Shown piece after piece: positions 33,001 to 42,000 of a DNA stretch of 64,000 nucleotides. The position numbers were made by a program, and so were the translations under genes. Position 1 is the first letter of the stretch; the number at the start of each line of letters is the position of its first letter. Source of the DNA: Symsagittifera roscoffensis (lineage: Eukaryota; Xenacoelomorpha; Acoela; Convolutidae); NCBI RefSeq assembly GCF_963678635.1, contig NC_087065.1, positions 36,545,888 through 36,609,887 of the forward strand, given 5' to 3'. The notes below the pieces were generated by a model, which did no database searches, was not told where the DNA came from, and saw only the letters and a program-made list of their open reading frames with translations.

Positions 33001-36000
33001 AAAGGGAAGACTTCTGAACGGAACATTGGGGTTCGGCTCTCCTTGATTGTAATTTTTTAATTTTAGAAGTGGTTATTTTGGCAGTTAATATTTTTGTTTT
33101 GAGCTCTTGATTTACAATTTTTTATAATTTAAACACTCTTAAAACTTTACACTTGAACACTGGCATATATTCTTGTCAGGGGTACCATTTGGTCAGATTT
33201 TTTCAGTTTCATGCTAGGTTTTCATGGTGAGTTTGTTGATAAAATGAAGAAAGAGTTTCACTGCCCGTTTTTTCTGTTGGTTCACGAGAGTTATGCAAGT
33301 TGAATGACAATGAACTCAAAAGTCTCTACTCAGTGGAACAAATTCGATGAGAAAAAGCTACTGATTTTCCAGAAGTCTGATGAGATAGCAGACTGCACGT
33401 TTCGCAGCCTAGGTCAAATCGCTGAATTCTTCAACTTGTCGTCGACAGAATTACTAGATGAGTTTCGCCTGAGTGTCACATGAACGCCTGCTTTTTCGTT
33501 ATTCGAGGTATTCAACAACACATATTCAATATAGAAGCAACATCACTTTAGATGAAACTCGTGACGTCCGTACTAGCACTGTGCCCTCACAAGATGATTT
33601 AATCAGGTTTCAGTAAATTGAAGTTTTTCGAAAATGGTTATCGTTGCAATCTTGGGCTGAAGATGTACCAGGCAGGTTTAAATGAATATCTATTATCTAT
33701 CTATATATCTATCTGTCTATAATCTATTATATTTTTACATGCGGGCTTCACGATTTCTTCATGTTCAAGCTTTTTCAATGTTTTAATTGTGCATTTTTAA
33801 CAAAGAATTTGTCACGTTTAAGCTATTTCGTATATTGCAGTTGTTAAGATATCGATTTTTTAAGTTTGAATTTAGTGTTTGTTTCACCGGGTTTAAAACT
33901 AGCAAACCAAAAGTGGGATGCTGTCAGGGTTTCCTTAGAGGTTGCAAGTTTGGCCTCCAGTTATGATTAACCAAATTTTCTTAGCCTACGAGTTACGACA
34001 GTTTTTGTGAGCTTCAAAAATTTTTCAGAAAATTAAAAAAAATCACTTGATTAGAAACTCCCAACCCTGTAGTTGGGCTCTGTCAGGATACTCTCAGGGG
34101 TTGTGAATCTTGCCTTCAATTATGACTGCTGAAATAATTGTAGTTTTCGAGATATGACGGGTATTGCAATCGGGTACTAGACTTTTTTCCCGTAAACAAC
34201 TTTGTCCACAGGACTCATCTGGACTCGTGGTACCTTAGTTCATAATAAATTCAAATTTCTTAGTGTCTCCTGTCCATTTAGCCTGGGGGTAGCGAATACG
34301 CCTGGGAAGCCAAAGGTCTCGGGTTCGAACCTGAGTACGACCTGTTTTACCGGTAATTATTCAGGTTCAAAAAAAATTCGGCCTATTATTTGTCTGCTTA
34401 TGTTTCGTCGGCTTAGTTGCCAGATCTAAGAATCGTTTTTTTGCATTAAACAATTTTCACTGTAATTGCTTCAAGTGTTTTCGAATTATAAAAATCCGGC
34501 GGAATTGAAGTTTGTTTATAATGCTGGTTGTAATTTTACCAACTCGGTTTTTTTCATTTTTTTTTCATTTTTGCCTTGTTTATCTGGTAGGTAAGTTTCG
34601 GCTTAATTTATATCGATCTAGTAGCCTCTTATTGCGTCGTTCGGGAATTGAAAAAAGTTTGTGTGCTTTGATGGGAAAAGGGACTTAAATATATTTTTCT
34701 ATTAGCTTAGATTTTTGTTTGTATTTTTTTTTCGGCATGAAAGGTCTCCGCTCAGGGATTTTCGTTTTTGCTACCACATGGTAATTATAAATTCAATCAA
34801 CCATCTGGCGTTGAGGTGACACAAGACAGCTTTTCTTTATTGACAATGTTTCACTGATAAAAACGATTTTTTGATTTTTTTTCTTCAAATTTTTCCGTTT
34901 GATTTTATTGTTACTTTTTAATTTTCAGAAAAAATAGATTTAGAAAAAATATAAAGTTTTGAAAATTCTAAATTTGTAGTTGGGTACTGTGAGAGTACTC
35001 TCTGGAGTTCCAAATTTTGAGTCCAAATGCGACTGCTCAATTGCTTTTAGTTTTCGAGATGTAACGTTTTTTGTCTTTTAAAAATTGTTCTAAGAACTTA
35101 GATATTAAATTTCACAAAATTTGAATTTCCCATCTCTATGAAGAGGCTCTTTGAGGGCACTCTCAGGGTTTGCGAAAGTTACCTCCAAATATGACCGCTC
35201 AAATCTTTGTGTTTTTCGAGATACGACGTTTTCTATGATAGTTTCAAAAAAGTTTTTAGGAAACATTGGTTTAAAATTTTCTCAAAAGTACTCTCAGGAG
35301 TTGAAAATCTTGCGTTCAACTACGACCGCTCAAATGATTATATTTTTTATAACGTTTTTTGATGTCTTTATGAAATTAGATTTAAAGAAATTAGATCTAA
35401 AAAACTTCGCAAATCGGAAGTTCACATCTCTATAGTGAGGCGCTCTCAAGGTACTCTCAGGGGTCCCTAATCTTGTTTCTTTTAAGCTCAACCTTTGACT
35501 TACACAGCCTTTTTCATAGTTCGAGCTTTCGTATGAAATATGTCAACAAAAAGGTCAGTTTTCTGGTGATTTCGTTGGTTAGATTTTTGGTTTGAACTGG
35601 TAACCCTAGATTTTTGAAGTGATAACCCTTAATTCTTGTATCGCAAAAGGTGCGAAGCTCCGCTTCGCCTGTGCTTGATAAGTGAAAATTACAACGAGCT
35701 TAGCTTCTTAAGAAAGAATTGTTTAATCATCACTGCATGATTACATACGTGCAGCTTACGTTATAGTACCAGGCTACTTTCATTGCTTGGGTTAATTTCA
35801 TTGTAATTTGGAACCCAATTCTAAGAAATTAGTAATTGCACTCACCTATATGAAATTAATCTAAAAGTAATATTAACTTTCTGCTGCAGATTTGCCTGCA
35901 AATGTCGGAATCACAGCTCATTTGGAGTTCCAGCAAATAAACTCTCCAAAAATCTTGTCTGAAGCCGGATTTCTGACCTCCAACAACCCTTCCTCAAAGA

Positions 36001-39000
36001 GCTCAAATTCAGTACGTAAAGTGCAGGTTGCTCCTTTGGTAACGAGTATCCAACCTTTGAAGATAGCACCGACGCTTAATATAAACAACAGCTCCCCAAT
36101 GCCAGTCGCATTCTGCCTTACATTTCACAAGCCGATGCCCCTTTTCGCATGCTACGTGAAAGAACTACAGGAGTTCACAAAATCGCGTAAGTAGTTTTGC
36201 CCTTTGTCAATCTTTGCATTGCGCGTCTGTGTAACATATCGTTCATTTGCGGATGCATTTGTTAGGTTTGTATTTTCTATTGGCGGATGGATTTAGGACA
36301 TTCTATTTGCGGATCGATTTGTTAATAGGTTTGTTTTTTGTGTGTTTAAGTGGTTTGAGGAGTAATTATGGTACCTCGTCAACTCGCAACAAAAGACAAT
36401 TTGCAAAAAAGACTACTCGCAAAATCTTAAGAAAAAGTCAACTCTGAAAAAGAGAACTCAAATAAAAATCCCAAGAAAATCAAATTTTCCTTTAATCTAA
36501 ATGTGAAAAAAAAAGCGATAGAATATCAAAACTTTTGCGGCGTCCAAATTATAAAGGGGTTCTACGGATCAAAGTTGAATGAAAAAGCTTCAGCTGCGAA
36601 ATAATATCATTGTTTTGATACTTTTTAAGAGTTTCTGATATCCTTTGTTGCAATTGTTCATCTTTAGGACGTTTATAGGGCTATTCTCCGGATTTTAATC
36701 GAATCAGGCGATTTTCCGTTAAACTTTGCTCCTTCCTTATTTGCTGAATGAATTTCAGTGGGGTGCGCATAACCCATTCCTTTTTGAAAAGCTCTATGCC
36801 ATCCTTTGACCGAATTGTTGGTTTTTTATTTCACCTTGTCGCATTATTGAACTGATTTCCGATAGCTGGTTTGAAATATGGATATTTTCGTAGAATTTCA
36901 AGTATATATTGCCCCACGCACGTTTTTTCAAAATAATCGAGATTTAAACGGAGCTGCTTTCTCTCAGTTGTTGTGCCATATTGAGCTTATGATGACAACT
37001 CCAAGTCGAATTCATGAATGAGAACCAGCGCAATAACAGATTTCGCTTTCTTTCTCAAGTCTTTGTCGTTTCTGAATTCAACCGCCAGTCCTTATTTTTA
37101 GTTTTTATTGCCAATTGGCCTGCGCAAAATGAAAAAGCACTCTTTTACAAACGCTTTTGGAAATTCCGATTTGAAAGCAAAAATTGCTGGTTTTTTGAAA
37201 TCAATAATAATTTCTGTTGGCTCTAATAGTAGGTTAAGTTCACGTAACAACCGAAATACTTGTTGATATTGCTTTTGAGTTTTCGTTGTAACAGAGAGTA
37301 AGCCATTGAGATGGAGAAGTTGTTTATAACAGCATGTAGAGTATATACTTGATAAAATAATGATGGACAATTTTAAATGTGCCATTAGCGTGCCAAGTTT
37401 TGTAACGCTCGAGAATATCCAAGTTTGCCTCAGTGGTGAACACGAGAAATTGGTCGGAATCCCCTTTTTGGATAACACAAAAACTTTTTGCGAAACTTTC
37501 ATTTGCCCCTCACCCCCACCCCCCCCCCCCTCCCCGAGAGGTATTGCAAATAGTTAGGTGTATGTTTTAAACTTTTCATCAAAGCTTGTTTTTGCGTATT
37601 TTCTCCACGCTTTTAACTGCTATGCACCTTAAATGATCATGCTTTTTCACCTTTTTTTTTAAACCGAAGTGAATAACAACATATTTAGAAACCAAAATGA
37701 CGGTTTTACAATTAATGCAATCAAAGTTTTGGACTGAATTTTTGGTGTTAAACCAACAAAAAACGATTGTATCTTTCCCCAGTTAGTGTTTTGAATTAAG
37801 TATAAATTAATGGATATTTAGTGGGGTATTACCGGTCTTACTTTAGGAGTAATTAAGGGATTATCTTACGAGTTTATTGCGAAATGTCCTGTTTTGCGAA
37901 TTGTCGTAATTGCTAATCTATACGAGTTGTCGTGTAACGGGTAATTACTACGAGCTTTAGAAGCCACCCTGTTTTCGGATATAATGAAGGAGTTTTTGAC
38001 TATGTAATTAGCAGATTTGAAGCGAGACTGTGTTTAAACTACCTTGCGTATATTTTGATCATAGGCAGGATGCGTAAGTTGGATTCTGGTTCAGTGATAA
38101 GTAAGTTAGGTCTCTAGTATCTCGCATATGCACTAAATCAATTCGACAGTCTTCGATAGAATCAATACTTATCAAGTGAAACACTTGCAGTTGCTTGTTT
38201 TTTTTTGCTCTAAGGATAATAATGACGAACGATGATAAAAAGCTGTCAAATTGGTTTATTCATTATGTTTTAATGCTCTGTGCTCTTTTTGTTACCCTTG
38301 TGTTTTTTGTTAGCTGCCTGGCGTCGGTATAGGTTATCGGTTTGTATCGATAACTCAGAATCTGGGTTCAGATTGCTGTGTTTCAGTTTTGCTGGATTCG
38401 AAGGAGCCTCTTAATTGGCTGTACGCCATGTCAGCTTATCAGGGTGTTGTGCCGGACTACGCTCATGAATATGCACACGCACTGCCCAGCTGTGACCTTT
38501 TAACACTAATTGACCTTGACAGGAGCTGCGAAGAGGTCAAATCTGCGACTGGGTGCTACATGGTGCAATCTGTCTTGTTCACGCACGTGAATCCGTTGCC
38601 GCATATTGTTCACATTATGCGCAAACAGGCTGCAATTAATTCTCTCATCGGCGAATTGATGAGAAAACAAGGTGCGCCACAGTTCTTCGAATTCTAATTG
38701 ATTCATCAGAATAAAAATCAGCGTCACGCACCTAACATTTCTCTAGACACCAATGTGCCTCAAAAAGATCCATCTACTAATTCATATGTAGTGTAAGCAG
38801 GTGCGGATCTAGGATTTTCTCGAGGGGGGCGCGGATTTTCAAAAAAAATCGAAATTTTTGTCGACCTTTTTTTTTTTAGTTCGACCAAATTGATTTTTTG
38901 AGCTCTCCCAAAGCACTGAAAATGTGCCAAAGTTTCTGCGCCGCAGGCAAACTTGTGAAAAAACAGGCCAAAAAGGGCGTTTTTTCGGCGCGCGCTCCCC

Positions 39001-42000
39001 CCTGAAAATAAGTATATATTGGCGCCAAAGGCGCCTTTAGAAAATTTTTAAGGTCAGTCAGCCAAAAGTGGATATCTCAAAATAGTACAAAGGGGGGATA
39101 TTTTGGGTCGGCATGGGGTCGAATCCCTGAGGGAGGGGGCGGACGCCCCCCTCTCCCCCCCCCCCTCCCCCCCCCCCCTAAATCCGCCCCTGAGTGTAAG
39201 GGTCTAGGACAACAGGCCGACGGGACTTCAAGTCGAAGGGAATTCAGGTCGAAATTTGAACTTTACAAGCACCTCAAAACACTTCAAAAATTTCAAAAAT
39301 GTAGGCTTTTGAAAAATTTAGGCAAGTTTAGTCCATAAAAAGCGTTATTCATGCACCAGGGGTTGACAATGCACCACTTGGGGTTGGCATCCGTTAATAA
39401 CATGAGCCGGTTTTTGAAATACATACATTATAAACATGAAAAACGCATTCAACCGTGTTTTATTTTTGAACTTTCCTAAACATCAGTTAGAGGCTTAATT
39501 TTTATGAAAACGCCAATAACTGAAGAAAGATATGAAATTCAGAAATTCTTCAATAAAATTTTCAAATTAATCATATTCACAACTTGATAAGAAAAAATTC
39601 GGCTTGAAGTCCCTAGTTCTACGATTCGGCTTGAGGTCTGTCGGCTTGATGTCCGGCACCCATAGTGTAAATGTCTCGTTTGTGTCTGTGCGTGGATTCG
39701 TTTGTTATGCCACTCCTTCACAGCTGAACCAATTTGATTGGCTTTTTTACATAGTGAGATATACGCATCGTATGCAGTACATGGTTTTGAAAAACTTTCA
39801 ATTCGGCCTTTTAGTTCTTGAGAAAAAAGGGATAAACAATAAAATCATGTATTATCTGTTTCCGTTGCAGTTCGTTTCCATTAGATGACAAAAATTTGTT
39901 TTTCAATTTCAATTAAGGCCCACTATAACAAATTATTTTATTGAAGATATTTGAAGCACTGAAATTTAAGTAATTAGTAGCTTTTGGTTCCAACTTCGGA
40001 AGAAAATGACGATATTGCTTTTAGCGCTTCCTGGAACTGCTAAACATGTCGATGTGGTCATTCTCAGTGTAGAAGAAATTCAGATCATGTTCACTCATCC
40101 TCTCAAAGCCAGTTGTAAAGTTACTGGTAAGTGCATTCTGGTTAGTCGTAAGATACTTTGGATACAGTATTCCTACTACCATACATTAGTATGCTCTTGT
40201 ACCAAGGATCTGTCTTAGGTCATAAAGTCAATTTTTTGAGCTCTCCTAAACCAATGAAAAGATGTCATTTTGCCAAAAAGAACATCCTGCGCCCGATAAT
40301 TTTTTTTAGGGTACCTGCCTTTTTGAACAATTTTTGGAATGTTTTGACCATATAGATTTTCCAAGCTGATTCCACTGTCAAATAAAGTATACATTGGTGC
40401 CAAGTTGGTCGGCCAAAACAGGTGTATTAAAAAGGTACCAAATTGGGAATCCTTAGGAAAGCGAATTATTTATTTATTTGGGGCGGACCCTTTTTAAGTC
40501 TGATTCGAAACCTAGGACTTTCGGCAACGCTTGTGTCTTCGTGATTCGTCCGTCCGAAATTTTTTGAATGATGGTTAAGGGACAGCAAATGTGACTTTCA
40601 GTTTTGGCTGGATTAATCACTAGAGAATTTTATGAATTTATTTTCAAGGAAAGTGAGGACTTGTCTGTTTTAGTTGAAGTGAAGCTACTGCACCCTGACT
40701 TCGCCAATCCCTCGTGCAAAGTGACCACTTCTGACGGGGTCTTCGTGTGTGACGATACATACGCGACAACTATACTCAGAAAGTATGTGTCTTTCCAAAT
40801 TTTACAACGTGTTATTTAACTGCCAAGGTTAAGTTATTTATCGCAGATTGAGCTTATTTGGCGTGTCAGTTGTTTGAAAATTCATTTGATTTTTTTCGGA
40901 GGAGGAGAATTGATGTAGATTTTTTGAATTCAACTATTGAGCGATAAGAATTGTAAGCGTAACGATAAGCTCTAGATATCATTCAATAGGGTCGTTGCCT
41001 GTTGATTGATGGTTTTATGAAGTCTTAAATGGTTGCTTGACTAGGTGTGGATCTCTTGCTCATCTGACGAGAAGTATTCTTCGAAAATGCAACTCACTCA
41101 ACATAGATGTGTGTACTCCTCCTCAGAACCCATCTGCCAAAGTGGCCCCTCCCCTCACGCCCACAATTGACGTGAAGTCTGTGATCTGCTTCGACAAAAG
41201 CAGCATTGACAACGGAGACTTAGACACAACTGGCAGTAGTAAACTCTTGTGCGGGATCTCCAATGTATCTCCCGTATCAGTGCAGTCGATGAAATTATCT
41301 GATATGCTCCAATCAGACACAATGTCGCCCGCCTCATTGCAGTTTGACGAAATTGTCAACCATCCAGTCCTGATGAACAGTCAATCTATTTTGTCGTCTT
41401 CGCATGCCCCCACCTCATCAGGGAGCAGTTCGGCTGCAGCCCACCGAAAAAGATCCAGAGCTAAGTCAATCCAAGATGAAGAAGGAGCTGCTAAAGGAGT
41501 GAAAGTGAAACAAACAAAAGTGAAGAAGTCGATGTCAGTTGCAGGCCCAGCTCCATCCCTGCCTTCTTCATCGCCGTCGTCCTTGCAATTCCAGCAATTT
41601 CAAATGCTCTCAATGATCACAAATAATCAGCTGTTTATGACATCGGCAATGCTTCCGCCGCCCTTAGCTGTCACGCCCGAAATTCTACCAAATTCTTCGT
41701 CGGCGTCTCAGAGCAGTCCAAATTCTACATCAACCGGGTCACAAGAGTCGAAACTGAGAGAAATTCTCAATTCGCCGAAGGGGACTCCCGGTGCGCCTTC
41801 AACGCCAAATCCACTTTCAGGGTTGCCATTCAACCCGCCTAGTTTCGATGCCATGAACCAGCAACGTCATTCCGGAACACCCCCAGCGATGTCGCCAATG
41901 CACCCTGAGTTTCTTTTGAATCAACAGGCAGCTCTTGCTATGCAGTTTCAGAACATGTACGGAAGGGGTATGAAACCTTCTGGAATGTTCTCTCCAGTTT

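Larger units (their letters stand above)
31290..35889 (+). other. MED1 intron 9
   Basis: 4.6 kb. Contains two nested hAT-type elements (31459-32063), a coding-like island (33304), a TCTA microsatellite and the second satellite array with a SINE inserted in it. 32064-33300 shows no other supported feature, apart from a short inverted pair GATGAACGTTGTGAAG near 32480-32550. Confidence 0.5.
38672..40024 (+). other. MED1 intron 11
   Basis: Largely two adjoining transposons (38798-39192 and 39200-39662); the rest is unremarkable. Confidence 0.55.

Noticed and set aside
33304-33660. Possible extra MED1 exon within intron 9
   Set aside because: Exons 9 and 10 join in the same phase and match adjoining parts of human MED1 without a gap, so no exon is missing there.
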